Below, one piece after another: positions 16,255 to 26,474 of a DNA stretch of 64,000 bases; the first letter of the stretch is position 1, and each line of letters starts with the position of its first letter. Origin of the DNA: Gloeomargaritales cyanobacterium VI4D9. Lineage in GTDB: Bacteria; Cyanobacteriota; Cyanobacteriia; Gloeomargaritales; Gloeomargaritaceae. The notes beneath the pieces are model-generated. The model did no database searches and was not told the origin of the DNA. It saw nothing but the letters and a program-made list of their open reading frames with translations. Location: assembly GCA_927797885.1 (NCBI GenBank), contig OV696605.1:2393157-2457156 (forward strand), given 5' to 3'. The translations under genes were made by a program, and so were the position numbers.

Positions 16255-19050
16255 CTAAACCATATCCCGGCGTTTTTGCAAGAAGGGCACCGCCACCAAC
16301 ATGACCAGGATCAATAGACCGAGATTGCGCCAACTGCTTAACACATTCGCATTAAACAAAGGCCCATGATCCTTGCGAAAGGTATCGAGCAATCCCTCCG
16401 CTTCATTGATGGAACGACTACGCCGCTGTTGCCAATCCGTAAATTTATCCTGCCAAGCGGTGATTTGTTGCTGGTAGATTTTCATTTTGTCCTGATAGAC
16501 CCGCAGGGTATCCCGGAAGGTGGCAAAGGCCGCCGGGTCGTCCGGCACCTCCCCTGGCTCCGCGGGTTTGGTGGGTTTGACCGGCTCCGGCTCATCCACC
16601 GCCGAGTTGTACCGACTGCGAATCCCCGGAAATTCACATTGGCGAAACACATTGGCACCCAGGCATTGACAGGTTTGCAATTCCGCCGCCGTCAAGGCTT
16701 TGCGAGCCTCCGCATCCTTCTGCCAACAGGGGTCTTGGATCAAATCCCGCCCCATCCCGGATAGGCTCACCAGAGCCTCGTAGGGCCAGCGGATCACCGA
16801 CACCTGGGAAAACAATTTTGCGCCGCCCCCCATGCCACTCACCGGTTGAATGCCCCCACTGAAGATAATCATCGGCACCAAAAATAAAATACTCAATAGG
16901 GGCGCCATATTCTGGTTAGGAGCCAGGGCGGAAACAAACAGCCCCATTACCATCCCCCCAAAGGTCGCCAGGGCGAAGGTAACGTACATTTGCAGGACTA
17001 CGTCCCAACCGCCAGGGATGTCCACCGCTAATTTTTTCACGAGTAAAAATACCGCCCCCTGATAAGCGGCAAATAGCACCGCCAACGACACCTTGGAGGC
17101 GATGTAGGGAAGCAATTGCAAACCCACCATCCGTTCCCGACGGTAAACCTCCACCTCCTTCACCAGGTCCCGCATGGTGGTCAATTCCCCGATTAACACC
17201 GCAATTAACGCACTCACAAACAGCATGGTCATGGCCTGAGCCGCATTGCCCGTGTCCGTGTTAAAAATATGCCGGTTCCAAGCAATAAAATCCAACAGCC
17301 CCAGCAACACCGGGGTGAGTAAAATCAAGGCAAAACTGCCCACATCCCGTTGCAAAATCGCCACATTCCGGCGCAGTAAAATCAAAAACTGCCGCCAAGG
17401 GGAAATCCCCGGACTCATCACCCGCTTTTTGGGGGTTTGGGGCCGCAGACCAGAGGTTTTGGGTTTCGCCATCTCCTGCAGGGATTGTTGCCGCTCCAGC
17501 ACATATTTACGGTATTGGGGCGAGGCTAGGTAGGCTTCCTGGAGTTGGATGGCCGTGGGTGCCTGGGGGTTCTTTTCCCGGTCTAACGCCCGATAAATGC
17601 CGGTGATGTCCCGAATCTGAAATGGTGCCAAGGCTGTGGCAAAATTTTCCAGAAAGTAGGGTACCAATTCCTCCGGTGGACCAAAATAGGCGACCCGCCC
17701 CCCTTCGGCCATATAAATCACCAAATCGCACAGGGCGACGTTTTGGGTGGCATGGGTAATCAGGAGTATAGTGCGCCCCTGATCCGCCAACTGGCGCAGG
17801 AGTTCCATCATATCGGTTTCCGTGCCGGGGTCGAGACCGGACGTGGCCTCATCCAGGAAAAATAAACTGGGCTTGGTGAGCAATTCCACCCCGATACAAA
17901 CCCGCCGCTGTTGCCCGCCACTGAGGCTTTTGACTGGCACATCCCGCCGCTGGGTGAGACCCAATTCCGCCAGCACCTCGCTAATCCGCCGTTGCCGTTC
18001 CTCCGGGCGGGTATCGGCAGGCATCCGCAACTGGGCGGCAAAATCCAAAGACTGGGCAACAGTCAATTCCTCATGGATGATATTTTTCTGGGGCACATAG
18101 CCGATTTCACTGTGGTAGGCGTTGAAATTCCGGTACAAATCCACCCCATTCACCAGCACCGTACCGCCAGTAGCCGGGCGCAGACCATTCAGGGCATCCA
18201 ACAGGGTTGATTTGCCGGAACCGGAAGGCCCCAAAATCGCCACAAATTCCCGGGGCATGATGGAAACCGATACCCCATTCAGCACCTTGGCACCGGATTT
18301 GACCACCTTGCTCAGATTCAGGGCATCCAGCCGCAGGTTCCCCACCTCGTTGGTCTGAACCAGGGTTTCGTTAATATTTAGTACTAATAGATGCGACCCA
18401 ATCCGAATCGTATCCCCCGTCCTCAGGGTAAAGGGGGCGGTAATTTGCTTGCCGTTGACGTAGGTGCCGTTGGTGGAACCCAAATCCGTCAGGACAAAGG
18501 AACCCTCTTTCCGTTCGACCCGGGCGTGACAACGGGACACGGTGGGGTGGTCAATCACCAAATCATTTTGGGGATCCCGGCCAATGGTGAGCGTCTGGCG
18601 TCCCCGCAGGTCCAAAATCGCCGGTTGGGTATTGGCCAGGGGCAGGGGGTCATCCCCTAGGAGAACCGTTTTGCCACTGTCCCCCGGACTGGTTTGGCGG
18701 GTGGCGGGCTGGTCTGGCACCACCACTTGGTAGCCCAGGGTGACCCGGTTGCCAATACTCAACACATCCCCGTTCCGCAGTTCGTGCTGTTGCACCCGTT
18801 GCCCGTCATAGACCAGGCCATTGCTACTATTTAGGTCAATGATTTCATAGCCTACGGGACGACGCTCCAACCGGGCATGGCGACCGGAAACCACGCTCTC
18901 TTCAATAACAATATCGCACGTGGGGTGCCGCCCCAACAACAATGATTCCCCCGTCAATGGCACCTTGCGGGTGGCTTCAGGGGTGGTAATGACCAAGAAG
19001 GACAGGCCGGTTTGGGTGGGAATGTCGGGGGGGGACGACATAGGGGTCAT
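16255..19050 (-). CDS. FHA-domain ABC transporter (ABCG-type half transporter)
   Basis: A 931-residue fusion. Two FHA phosphopeptide-binding domains come first (about 37-105 with GRHPTCDIVIEESVVSGRHAR; about 157-215 with GRDPQNDLVIDHPTVSRCHAR and GSTNGTYVNG). An ABC ATPase follows: Walker A GPSGSGKST (274-282), signature LSGGQQRRVCIG and Walker B FFLDEATSGLD. The C-terminal half is an ABC-2 type membrane domain with about six helices and a long periplasmic or cytosolic loop rich in Pro/Lys/Gln that includes several Cys. Cyanobacteria carry several such FHA-ABCG proteins; export of lipid or polysaccharide and control by Ser/Thr kinases are family-level inference. The start could also be the ATG at 19038. 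It stands alone. Confidence 0.88.
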   Translation of the reverse strand: MTPMSSPPDIPTQTGLSFLVITTPEATRKVPLTGESLLLGRHPTCDIVIEESVVSGRHARLERRPVGYEIIDLNSSNGLVYDGQRVQQHELRNGDVLSIGNRVTLGYQVVVPDQPATRQTSPGDSGKTVLLGDDPLPLANTQPAILDLRGRQTLTIGRDPQNDLVIDHPTVSRCHARVERKEGSFVLTDLGSTNGTYVNGKQITAPFTLRTGDTIRIGSHLLVLNINETLVQTNEVGNLRLDALNLSKVVKSGAKVLNGVSVSIMPREFVAILGPSGSGKSTLLDALNGLRPATGGTVLVNGVDLYRNFNAYHSEIGYVPQKNIIHEELTVAQSLDFAAQLRMPADTRPEERQRRISEVLAELGLTQRRDVPVKSLSGGQQRRVCIGVELLTKPSLFFLDEATSGLDPGTETDMMELLRQLADQGRTILLITHATQNVALCDLVIYMAEGGRVAYFGPPEELVPYFLENFATALAPFQIRDITGIYRALDREKNPQAPTAIQLQEAYLASPQYRKYVLERQQSLQEMAKPKTSGLRPQTPKKRVMSPGISPWRQFLILLRRNVAILQRDVGSFALILLTPVLLGLLDFIAWNRHIFNTDTGNAAQAMTMLFVSALIAVLIGELTTMRDLVKEVEVYRRERMVGLQLLPYIASKVSLAVLFAAYQGAVFLLVKKLAVDIPGGWDVVLQMYVTFALATFGGMVMGLFVSALAPNQNMAPLLSILFLVPMIIFSGGIQPVSGMGGGAKLFSQVSVIRWPYEALVSLSGMGRDLIQDPCWQKDAEARKALTAAELQTCQCLGANVFRQCEFPGIRSRYNSAVDEPEPVKPTKPAEPGEVPDDPAAFATFRDTLRVYQDKMKIYQQQITAWQDKFTDWQQRRSRSINEAEGLLDTFRKDHGPLFNANVLSSWRNLGLLILVMLVAVPFLQKRRDMV

Positions 19051-19231
19051 GAAGGATTATGCAACAGCGGTCTATCACTCCTCACACTCCCTCTAAGTTA
19101 TAACGAATTTAAGGTTTTTGGCAAAGTTCTGCGACCCGCTCCCAAAAACTACAGGGATTCCAGAAGCTTCATGGGAACACCCAGATCACCTAGAATTCGA
19201 AGGTGTTGCATTTTTTTGTGAAATGACTATC

Positions 19232-19352
19232 AGGCACCTCCATCTCTAGATTTTTGTACTTACACGGCAGGCTCGGAAGCCCCATTCTCTCCTTGGGAAT
19301 TATCAATAACCTGGGGGTCATTCTCAATAGCCATGAATCAATAGAGATGCTG
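19232..19352. repeat. Inverted-repeat element family C, copy 1
   Basis: About 120 bases bounded by AGGCACCTC...TCTAG and the complementary AATCAATAGAGATGC. The interior (CGGCAGGCTCGGAAGCCCC and TTATCAATAACC) is shared with copies at 33634, 57151 and 61278, some in opposite orientation. Non-coding. Confidence 0.65.
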
Positions 19353-19358
19353 TATAGT
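19353..19358 (+). promoter_or_regulatory. Possible -10 box of the SDR gene at the repeat edge
   Basis: TATAGT immediately follows the right end of the family C element, 22 bases before the first SDR ATG. No clear -35 is visible. If used, the repeat end would supply part of the promoter. Confidence 0.3.
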
Positions 19359-19379
19359 GAAAAGGCTCTATCCCCATCC

Positions 19380-20186
19380 ATGACCAAACGCTCCATGAAA
19401 TTTACCTATGTTGCTAAAACTGCCTTGGTTACAGGAGCCTCCACAGGCATCGGTGCGGTTTTTGCGAAAGAATTAGCACAACGGGGGTGTTCCCTGATCC
19501 TCACCGCCCGCTCCCAAGAACGATTAAATCTCCTGGCTAATCAATTACAAAAGCAATATAAAATTAATACATTAGTTATCCCAGCGGATTTACAACAGCC
19601 CACTGCCGTTGCTGATTTAGTCCGAGCGATTGACCAACAGCCTATAGATATTTTGGTCAACAATGCGGGATTTAGTACCCACGGCGCGTTTCACACCATT
19701 GCTCCAGAGCAGGAAGCGGCTTTGATTCAAGTGAATGTGGCGGCGTTGGTGGCTTTGACCCACGCTTTTTTGCCGGGGATGGTAGAACGGCGTTCTGGTT
19801 TGGTGGTCAATGTCGCTTCGGTGTTGGGATTTTACCCACTCCCCTATCAGGCGGTGTACTCCGCAAGTAAAGCGTTTGTCCGGTCATTGACTGAGGCTCT
19901 CTGGGCAGAATACCAGGGTTCGGGGGTGCAGTTTTTTGCCCTCTGTCCTGGTCCGACGGCAACGGAGTTTTTTCAACGGATGGGCAAAGACCTGCGGATG
20001 CAAAAAATGTCCCCGGAAGCGGTGGTGCGCTTTGCCTTTCGAGCGATGGAACGGGGGGTGCCTTGGGGGATTCCGGGGTGGCAAAACCGTTTGCTGAGTG
20101 GTCTATTACCGGCGATTACCCCCCGCCCGTGGTTATTGCAACAGTTGGCTAAAGTCAGTCGCCGCCTCTACGGAATCAGCGGTTAA
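19380..20186 (+). CDS. Short-chain dehydrogenase/reductase
   Basis: Classical SDR, about 268 residues. It has the cofactor motif TGASTGIGAVF, NNAGF with the structural Asn, Ser in NVASVLG, and the catalytic YSASKAF (Tyr/Lys), followed by the GPTATEFF segment that closes the active site. An Arg after the Gly-rich loop (TARSQERL) suggests NADP preference. The substrate cannot be read from sequence; similar cyanobacterial proteins are annotated as DltE or acyl reductases without proof. Starts at 19380 (MTKRSM) or 19395 (MKFTYV) are both possible; an upstream ATG lies in the repeat and is unlikely. Confidence 0.88.
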   Translation: MTKRSMKFTYVAKTALVTGASTGIGAVFAKELAQRGCSLILTARSQERLNLLANQLQKQYKINTLVIPADLQQPTAVADLVRAIDQQPIDILVNNAGFSTHGAFHTIAPEQEAALIQVNVAALVALTHAFLPGMVERRSGLVVNVASVLGFYPLPYQAVYSASKAFVRSLTEALWAEYQGSGVQFFALCPGPTATEFFQRMGKDLRMQKMSPEAVVRFAFRAMERGVPWGIPGWQNRLLSGLLPAITPRPWLLQQLAKVSRRLYGISG

Positions 20187-20527
20187 TGCCAACGGCTAAA
20201 CTCACCTGCTACCGCTAACTTGGGGTGATGCAATATATTTTATTTGTGTAGATTTCAAGGTTACAGTCTATTTATCAATTAAAGGATGCAAAAAGCCTCG
20301 ATTATTCCAAAGGCTTACGATGATTGACCTACAGCAAGTGGGGTTCAACTGTATCCCATAACCACTCCAAAGACTGTAAAATGCTACATTCTAAATAGTT
20401 CTCCTGAGTATTTGGTGATAAGCAGAGCTTATGCTTAAGCCTGACAAGGGTTTCAGCCCCCTTAGCGAGAAAAAATCGTATCGTTCTATACAATTCCAAC
20501 GACAAATCCAGGAGAGCCTTCCAAAAT
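20187..20527. other. Gap with family B repeat
   Basis: Holds the family B element at 20262-20378 and a small hairpin near 20445-20462 (AAGGG...CCCTT) without a T-run. No gene is seen. The two flanking genes are convergent. Confidence 0.5.
20262..20378. repeat. Inverted-repeat element family B, copy 1 (IS630-derived MITE)
   Basis: A 117-base element with ends TACAGTCTATTTATC and CTCCAAAGACTGTA. Near-identical copies are at 36936-37052 and 37511-37628. The right 30 bases match the right end of the IS630-type element at 36672-37937, indicating a non-autonomous derivative mobilised by that transposase family. Confidence 0.8.
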
Positions 20528-21799
20528 TTAATCAGGGTCGCTCTGTACGTTGCCCAAAATTTCCCTAAAAAAGTTCACCGAGTCCTGCAATACTTGGATA
20601 AAACGGTCAATTTCCTGCCGGGTATTGTAGAAATATAAACTCGCCCGGGCGGTGGCGGATACCTGCAAATAACGATGCAAGGGCTGGGTACAGTGATGAC
20701 CGGCACGAATAGCGATTCCCGACTCGTCCAAAAGTGTAGATAAATCCTGGGGATGAATATCCGCAAAACTAAAGGTCACCAAGCCTGCCCGCTGGGGGGG
20801 AGCCGGTCCAAATAAACGAATACCCGGAATGTTACGGAGTTGTTCCCATAAATAAGCCACCAATTCCTGTTCGTAATCATGGATAGCTTCCAAACCAAGA
20901 TGCTGCACATAATCCACCGCCGCCCCTAACATAATGGCTTCCGCAATTGCAGGGGTACCAGCTTCAAATTTGTGGGGAATATCCGCATAGGTACTGTGGT
21001 CTAAAAACACATCGGCAATCATTTCGCCCCCGCCCAAAAACGGCGACATTTGACGTAATAATTCGGGCTTGCCGTAGAGAAAACCCGCCCCGGTGGGACC
21101 ACACATCTTATGCCCGGAAGCCACCAGCCAATCACAATCCAAAGCTTGTACATCCACCACCATGTGGGGTACCGCTTGACAGGCATCCAGCAATACCTTT
21201 GCCCCCCAATGATGCGCCCATTGGATAATTTCGGTAACCGGATTCACACAGCCCAAGGTATTGGAAACATAAGCGCAAGCCACCAATTTCGTGCGATCCG
21301 AAAGCAGGGATTGGTAATGTTCTAAATCAAAGGTTTCTTGGGGCGTTAAATACACATATTTCAGCACAGCCCCCGTGCGTTGTGCCACCCATTGCCAGGG
21401 GACTAAATTGCTGTGGTGTTCCATCACCGTCAGGATGATTTCATCCCCCGCTTTTAGCTCATTCATCCCCCAACTATAGGCGACTAAATTAATCGCTTCC
21501 GAGGCATTGCGGGTGAAAACGAGGGACTCCACCTGGGGCGCATGGATCAAATGGGCGCATTTGGCACGGGCTTCCTCATAGGCTTGGGTGGCTCGATTGC
21601 TGAGCGTATGTACGCCCCGATGCACATTGGCATTGGCGAATTCATAATACTCCTGCAAACATTGCAAAACCTGCCGGGGCTTTTGGGACGTGGCGGCATT
21701 GTCAAAATAGATTAAAGGATGCCCATGAATTTCCTGCCCGAGGATCGGAAAATCCCCCCGGGTTACCTCAGCTAAATTCCGCACGGTGGTCATGGTCAT
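20528..21799 (-). CDS. sufS: Cysteine desulfurase SufS
   Basis: PLP enzyme releasing sulfur from cysteine for Fe-S cluster assembly. The 423-residue product has the class V aminotransferase fold: [12 protein letters not shown] at the N-terminus, the His of [12 protein letters not shown] that stacks on [11 protein letters not shown], the PLP-binding Lys in [12 protein letters not shown], and the mobile catalytic Cys in [12 protein letters not shown], as in type II desulfurases. The ATG at 21799 overlaps the sufD stop in ATGA; upstream in-frame ATGs would lie inside sufD. It is the last gene of sufCDS. SufE, its usual sulfur acceptor, is not in the window. Confidence 0.95.
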   Translation of the reverse strand: MTMTTVRNLAEVTRGDFPILGQEIHGHPLIYFDNAATSQKPRQVLQCLQEYYEFANANVHRGVHTLSNRATQAYEEARAKCAHLIHAPQVESLVFTRNASEAINLVAYSWGMNELKAGDEIILTVMEHHSNLVPWQWVAQRTGAVLKYVYLTPQETFDLEHYQSLLSDRTKLVACAYVSNTLGCVNPVTEIIQWAHHWGAKVLLDACQAVPHMVVDVQALDCDWLVASGHKMCGPTGAGFLYGKPELLRQMSPFLGGGEMIADVFLDHSTYADIPHKFEAGTPAIAEAIMLGAAVDYVQHLGLEAIHDYEQELVAYLWEQLRNIPGIRLFGPAPPQRAGLVTFSFADIHPQDLSTLLDESGIAIRAGHHCTQPLHRYLQVSATARASLYFYNTRQEIDRFIQVLQDSVNFFREILGNVQSDPD

Positions 21800-23058
21800 G
21801 GGGTCACCTCCGGACATCCGGTTAATTTTTCCAGCCAAACCTGACAGCGGTGCCGCAGGGTGGGAAAGGGAATCTCCCGCAGGAGTTCCTGGGTGAATCC
21901 GGTCACCAGCAGCAACCGAGCCGCCAGCTCATCCACCCCCCGGCTTTGCAGATAAAATAGGGCTTCCGGGTCTAAATCACTCACCGTCGCCCCGTGGGTA
22001 CATTTCACATTATCCGCCTGGATCGCCAACTGGGGGCGGGTGTCCACCCTCGCCTGTTTGGACAACAGCAAATTTTGATTAAGTTGCCCCGCATCGGTCA
22101 ATTGAGCAACTGCGGCGACCCGTACCATGCCCTGAAACACCGCCTGACCCTGGTTCGCCACCACGCATTTGTGGAGCTGACGACTGGTGCCCTGGGGATG
22201 GTCATGGGTAATGACACTGTGCATATCCGTATGCTGCTGACCCCCCACCAAGCTCAACCCCCGCAGTTGGGTGAATGCCCCCGTCCCCTCCTGGTAAATC
22301 AGCGGCTCACAGCGACTCCACCCGGCGCCCGCACTGACCGAGCGCAGGGTGTAATGGCTATCCTGGGCTTGATGCACCGCCAGCCGCAGGAGATGGCAGG
22401 ATTGTAAGGATTCCCGCTGGACAAGGTAATGCTCCAAATGGCTTCCTGACCCCAGGTAAATCTCCGTCACCCCATTGGTCCAGCCGGTGCCCGTACTGAC
22501 ATATTCCTCCACCAGGGTCACATGGGTTCCCGGTGCCACCACCACCACCCAGCGGGGACAAGCCAATACCGGGTGATCCGCCCCCTGGCTCTGGTGCATC
22601 AGGTGCAAAGGGGCAATGGGATTTCCCACCACCCGTACCACCGTAATCCCCGGCACTGTTGCTTGGTTCAGGGCGGTCAAGCCATCCGCAGGCAGTCCCC
22701 GCCCCAAGCCCTCCTGTTCGATGGGCGATAAATCCTGCCAATCCCCCAACGTGACACCGGGGGGCAGTTCCCCGTGATCCAGGATGTGACCATTCACCAG
22801 GGCAACGTGGCAGGGCAATTCCGGGAGCAATTCCGTTGTTAACCCGACCCTTAACGCTTCTAAATCCTTGCGCTCTGCCAACCGAAAGGGGGTACGCAAC
22901 AGGGGTTGCAGGTCTGTTCCCCGCCACGCCTCCCGGTCCACCCGGGGGGGGTCTTGCACCTGGGTTAACGCCCGATCCCGCCACGCCAAAAACCCCGATT
23001 CCCCTTGGGTTGTCCGCCCAATCAGCCAGCCGCTCCCGACCGCCCCCTCAGTTGCCAT
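21796..23058 (-). CDS. sufD: Fe-S cluster assembly scaffold subunit SufD
   Basis: Partner of SufB and SufC in the SufBCD scaffold. About 420 residues with the right-handed beta-helix core of the SufB/D family ([64 protein letters not shown], the last being the family hallmark). I chose the ATG at 23058, which overlaps the sufC end by 11 bases; the longer reading runs back into sufC. The N-terminal 150 residues are less conserved, as usual for SufD. Confidence 0.92.
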   Translation of the reverse strand: MATEGAVGSGWLIGRTTQGESGFLAWRDRALTQVQDPPRVDREAWRGTDLQPLLRTPFRLAERKDLEALRVGLTTELLPELPCHVALVNGHILDHGELPPGVTLGDWQDLSPIEQEGLGRGLPADGLTALNQATVPGITVVRVVGNPIAPLHLMHQSQGADHPVLACPRWVVVVAPGTHVTLVEEYVSTGTGWTNGVTEIYLGSGSHLEHYLVQRESLQSCHLLRLAVHQAQDSHYTLRSVSAGAGWSRCEPLIYQEGTGAFTQLRGLSLVGGQQHTDMHSVITHDHPQGTSRQLHKCVVANQGQAVFQGMVRVAAVAQLTDAGQLNQNLLLSKQARVDTRPQLAIQADNVKCTHGATVSDLDPEALFYLQSRGVDELAARLLLVTGFTQELLREIPFPTLRHRCQVWLEKLTGCPEVTP

Positions 23059-23842
23059 CCCCGTCCCCACGCAACCAATCATAGCCCCGGGCTTCCAGTT
23101 CCTGCGCCAAATCCTGTCCACCAGTGCGGACGATCCGCCCCCCCTCCATGACATGGACAAATTGGGGGGTAATATAATTCAACAACCGCTGGTAGTGGGT
23201 AATTAAAATCACCGCATTGTGCGGGTTAATCAACTGATTAATGCCCCCGGCAACAATCCGCAACGCATCAATATCCAAACCCGAATCCGTCTCATCCAAA
23301 ATCGCTAATTCCGGTTCTAACAAAGCCATTTGCAAAATTTCATTGCGCTTCTTTTCCCCGCCCGAAAATCCCTCGTTTACACTCCGGGATAAAAAGGCAC
23401 TGTCCATCTGCACAATCGCTAACTTTTCCTGGATCAAATCATCAAAATCCAAGACATCCAGTTCCGGCAAATTTTGGGCTTTGCGGCGGGCATTGTAAGC
23501 CAACCGGAGAAAATCCCCGTTGGTCACCCCCGGAATTTCCAAAGGGTATTGAAACCCCAAAAATACCCCCAAATGCGCCCGTTCCTCCGGGGCTAAACTT
23601 AGCAAATCCTGCCCCCGATACCACACTTCCCCACCCGTAACCGTGTAATCGGGATGCCCCGCCAACACCTTAGAAAGGGTGCTTTTGCCCGAACCATTCG
23701 GTCCCATGATCGCATGGACTTCGCCGGTTTTGACCGTTAAATTCACCCCTTTCAAAATGGGCGTGCCGTCAATTTCTGCGGTCAATTCCCTGATGGTCAA
23801 CAGGGCTTGGGTGGTTACTTCTGGCGCAACAGCAACGGTCAT
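23048..23842 (-). CDS. sufC: Fe-S assembly ATPase SufC
   Basis: ABC-type ATPase of the SufBCD complex, 264 residues. Walker A is [10 protein letters not shown], the signature is [12 protein letters not shown] and Walker B is [16 protein letters not shown], the SufC-specific form; the Q-loop [12 protein letters not shown] is also typical. It is the first gene of the leftward sufCDS run. In most cyanobacteria sufB sits directly upstream; here the upstream neighbour is an M16 protease gene 110 bases away, so sufB must be elsewhere. Confidence 0.95.
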   Translation of the reverse strand: MTVAVAPEVTTQALLTIRELTAEIDGTPILKGVNLTVKTGEVHAIMGPNGSGKSTLSKVLAGHPDYTVTGGEVWYRGQDLLSLAPEERAHLGVFLGFQYPLEIPGVTNGDFLRLAYNARRKAQNLPELDVLDFDDLIQEKLAIVQMDSAFLSRSVNEGFSGGEKKRNEILQMALLEPELAILDETDSGLDIDALRIVAGGINQLINPHNAVILITHYQRLLNYITPQFVHVMEGGRIVRTGGQDLAQELEARGYDWLRGDGDGN

Positions 23843-23952
23843 TTATTTTGATCAACCTAAATAACAACACGATGAATTATCTAGGAAATGGCAGATATTG
23901 CCCCCCTATTTCCTTAAGCTAACACCTCCAGGGGTGGGTCGCAAGGAATCCC

Positions 23953-25242
23953 CTAGCTCCGGGGACGCATCACCACCTGACCCATCAACGCTGGGGTGAG
24001 ATAGGTTTGGGCAGTCTGTTGCAGGACACTGGCTTGCAGGCTGGCGACGGTGCCGGGATACCCCAACCCTGGGCTAATATCCCCCAACACGGTTTGGTAA
24101 TAGCCATAGAGTCCCGCCCGTTCCGCCGGGGTTTCGTTGGCAAAGATAAACCGACTGGCGACCCGCCGCCGCAGATGCGCCAATTCCTCCGCCCCAATCG
24201 GTTCTGATGCCAAACGGGCTATATGTTCCTCGATCACCCCCAGCACGGAGGCTAAATGGCTCGCCGGGGCTTGCACCCCAATCCAAAACAAGCCCTGATG
24301 GACAAAGCTCATATTTTGTACTGTAACGCCCGTTACCCAGCCCCGCTCATGGCGCAGTTCCCACACCAAACGGGCGGTGCGTCCCTGTCCCAGGATCATG
24401 GCGAGGGCATCCAGGGCACAGACCGTATTAAAATCCGTCAAACCGGGTACCCGCCAGGAGAGTACCAACCGAGCCTGTTGCACGTCATCCACCAATTCTT
24501 CCCGATGCAAAAAGGTGCAGACCGGGTTGGGAAAGGGACAACTGGGCGCCGGGTCACCCCCCTGGCACGCCTGCACACTGGGCACCACCACCTCCAACAG
24601 CCGCTCCACCGCCAAATCCCCCACCACCACCGCCGTCAACCGTTCCGGACCGTACCATTGCTGGTGAAATGCCCGCATGGCTTGGGGTGTGATCTGGGCA
24701 ACCACCTCCGCCGACCCTAACACGGGACGGGCATAGGGCAGACCCGCAAAAGCCAGAGCCAGTACCCGTTGCATCAACCGCCGCTGGGGGACATCCTGCG
24801 CCCGGCGAATTTCCTCCAAGACCACCTGCCGTTCCCGGTGAAATTCCTCCTCAGCCAACCCCGGTGCCATCACCAAATCCATCAGCAGGGGAGCGACCTC
24901 GGGAAAATCCTGGGGGGCGGTGGTGACGAAAAACTGGGTATATTCCTGACTGGTGGTTGCATTGGTCAGCCCCCCCACCCGTTCCACCCGTTGCTCAAAC
25001 AGCCCCAGGGGAACCCGGTCGTTGCCCTTGAAGACCATGTGTTCCAAAAAATGCGCCATGCCGTTGTGGACATCCAGTTCGTGCTGGGAACCACACCCCA
25101 TCCACAGGGAGAAATTCACCGTTGCCCCGGGCATCCGTTGGGCAATCACCGTCGCCCCGTTGGCTAAAACCTGAACCGTGGGGGGCTGGGTCACCGCCAG
25201 GGACTCGCCTTCTACCCTCACCAACGGACTGGGTGCAAACAT
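23953..25242 (-). CDS. M16 family zinc processing peptidase
   Basis: Pitrilysin/processing-peptidase family, about 429 residues. The inverted zinc motif HFLEH (in GMAHFLEHMVFKG) lies in the N-terminal lobe, followed about 75 residues later by the third ligand region (ERQVVLEEIRRAQD). The C-terminal lobe has the R/Y-type pair seen as FANETPAERAGLYGYY. Cyanobacteria often carry two adjacent M16 genes, one catalytic; only the catalytic type is present here. I chose the ATG at 25242 (MFAPSPLVRV); a longer frame would run into the glycosyltransferase gene. Substrates are unknown. Confidence 0.88.
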   Translation of the reverse strand: MFAPSPLVRVEGESLAVTQPPTVQVLANGATVIAQRMPGATVNFSLWMGCGSQHELDVHNGMAHFLEHMVFKGNDRVPLGLFEQRVERVGGLTNATTSQEYTQFFVTTAPQDFPEVAPLLMDLVMAPGLAEEEFHRERQVVLEEIRRAQDVPQRRLMQRVLALAFAGLPYARPVLGSAEVVAQITPQAMRAFHQQWYGPERLTAVVVGDLAVERLLEVVVPSVQACQGGDPAPSCPFPNPVCTFLHREELVDDVQQARLVLSWRVPGLTDFNTVCALDALAMILGQGRTARLVWELRHERGWVTGVTVQNMSFVHQGLFWIGVQAPASHLASVLGVIEEHIARLASEPIGAEELAHLRRRVASRFIFANETPAERAGLYGYYQTVLGDISPGLGYPGTVASLQASVLQQTAQTYLTPALMGQVVMRPRS

Positions 25243-25310
25243 CGCAACCCTCTGTGTAGTACCTGATCTATCATAACCTGTGCGTTCGCCGCTGGCATCC
25301 CGATTCTGGG

Positions 25311-26366
25311 TCAAGACCGGTTGCGCCCCAGCCATTGTTCCACCCGTGCCCCAAACGCCGCCAGGGAAAATTCCTGCTCTGCCACCCGGCGACAGTGCTG
25401 ACGGTCAATTTGGTCAATTCGGGTCACCGCCTGCGCCAAACCCGCCACATCCCCCGGGGCGACCAACCAGCCCGTTTCCCCCGCGCGCACCAATTCCCCC
25501 GGCCCACCCAGGTCATAGCCCAGCACCGGCACCCCACAGGCGAGGGCTTCCATCACCACATTGCCAAAGGCTTCCACCCAGTGGGGCGTGACCAGGAGAG
25601 CGGCACATTCCCCCAACTGCTTTTGTAATTCATCCGTACTTAAAAATCCCCGGTAGTAATCGGTGGCTTCCGGGAATTGGGTGCAGATGTGTCGCCAGTA
25701 GTCCGGGTCGTGGATTTTCCCCATGATCCGCAGGGGGTACCCGGTCTGCCGGGCGACGGTCAGGGCATCCCCCAGTCCTTTTTCCGGGGCAATCCGTCCC
25801 ACCCAGGCCAGCACTGGTGCCGGTTGGGGGCAAAAGTCATACCGGCGCACATCCAGCCCATTGCCGATGATGGTCGTGGCTTGGGCAATGGCTGAGCCAA
25901 AGGTCAGAGCCTGCGCCCGGGTGTGCATGGCGAGCCGGTGGGGGTAGGTTTGGGTAATCTGGGCGAGCATTTCGTCCAGGTAATCCACCAGGGAACCCAT
26001 GCTGACCAGATGTACCACCGGGCGGTCAAAAAACGGCGTGAGGTACAGGGGGAGCCAATCATAGGCAAAATTAATCGCCACATCCCAGGGTTGGGAGCGC
26101 ACCGCCTGCCACATCCGCCCCAACACCCCCCCGGCGGGCATGGTGATGGGGTCTTGACGGCTTTGGTTTTGGGCAATGGGTTGCGGCACTCCTGGAACCG
26201 TGATGACCGGTACCCCCGGCAAAGTGGAACCGGCAGGCGCAATCACCGTCACCTCATGCCCCCGCTGTTGGAGGGCGACAGCCAGATTCGCCAGGGTCAA
26301 TTCCACGCCCCCGCCGAGGCCGGAACCTAGGGCACCCACCGGCGTAGAAACACACAAAACCCGCAT
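25311..26366 (-). CDS. GT4-type glycosyltransferase
   Basis: A 351-residue GT-B protein. The N-terminus MRVLCVSTPVGALGSGLGG is the sugar-nucleotide transferase start with a Gly-rich loop for the donor, and the C-terminal domain has WVGRIAPEKGL and the EX7E-like segment VEAFGNVVMEALACGVPVLG typical of GT4. The donor and acceptor cannot be told. I chose the ATG at 26366. It lies upstream of and co-directional with the M16 protease gene with a gap of about 70 bases. Confidence 0.87.
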   Translation of the reverse strand: MRVLCVSTPVGALGSGLGGGVELTLANLAVALQQRGHEVTVIAPAGSTLPGVPVITVPGVPQPIAQNQSRQDPITMPAGGVLGRMWQAVRSQPWDVAINFAYDWLPLYLTPFFDRPVVHLVSMGSLVDYLDEMLAQITQTYPHRLAMHTRAQALTFGSAIAQATTIIGNGLDVRRYDFCPQPAPVLAWVGRIAPEKGLGDALTVARQTGYPLRIMGKIHDPDYWRHICTQFPEATDYYRGFLSTDELQKQLGECAALLVTPHWVEAFGNVVMEALACGVPVLGYDLGGPGELVRAGETGWLVAPGDVAGLAQAVTRIDQIDRQHCRRVAEQEFSLAAFGARVEQWLGRNRS

Positions 26367-26474
26367 GGGGGAGGGGCAAGGGGACACTTTTTTACCCAAA
26401 CCGGGGACAAAATCCAGGGCTTGCTGTCACAATAAGGTAAAGTATGCATCATCTGTAATGTCTGACCCCCCGGC

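Larger units (their letters stand above)
19051..19379. other. Gap upstream of SDR gene with family C repeat
   Basis: The gap contains one family C element (19232-19352) and otherwise AT-rich sequence without a recognisable gene. It separates divergent FHA-ABC and SDR genes, so both promoters should lie here. Confidence 0.5.

Noticed and set aside
22358-22984. 208-residue Gly/Pro-rich minus-strand frame
   Set aside because: Out-of-frame reading of sufD in a GC-rich stretch; no domain.
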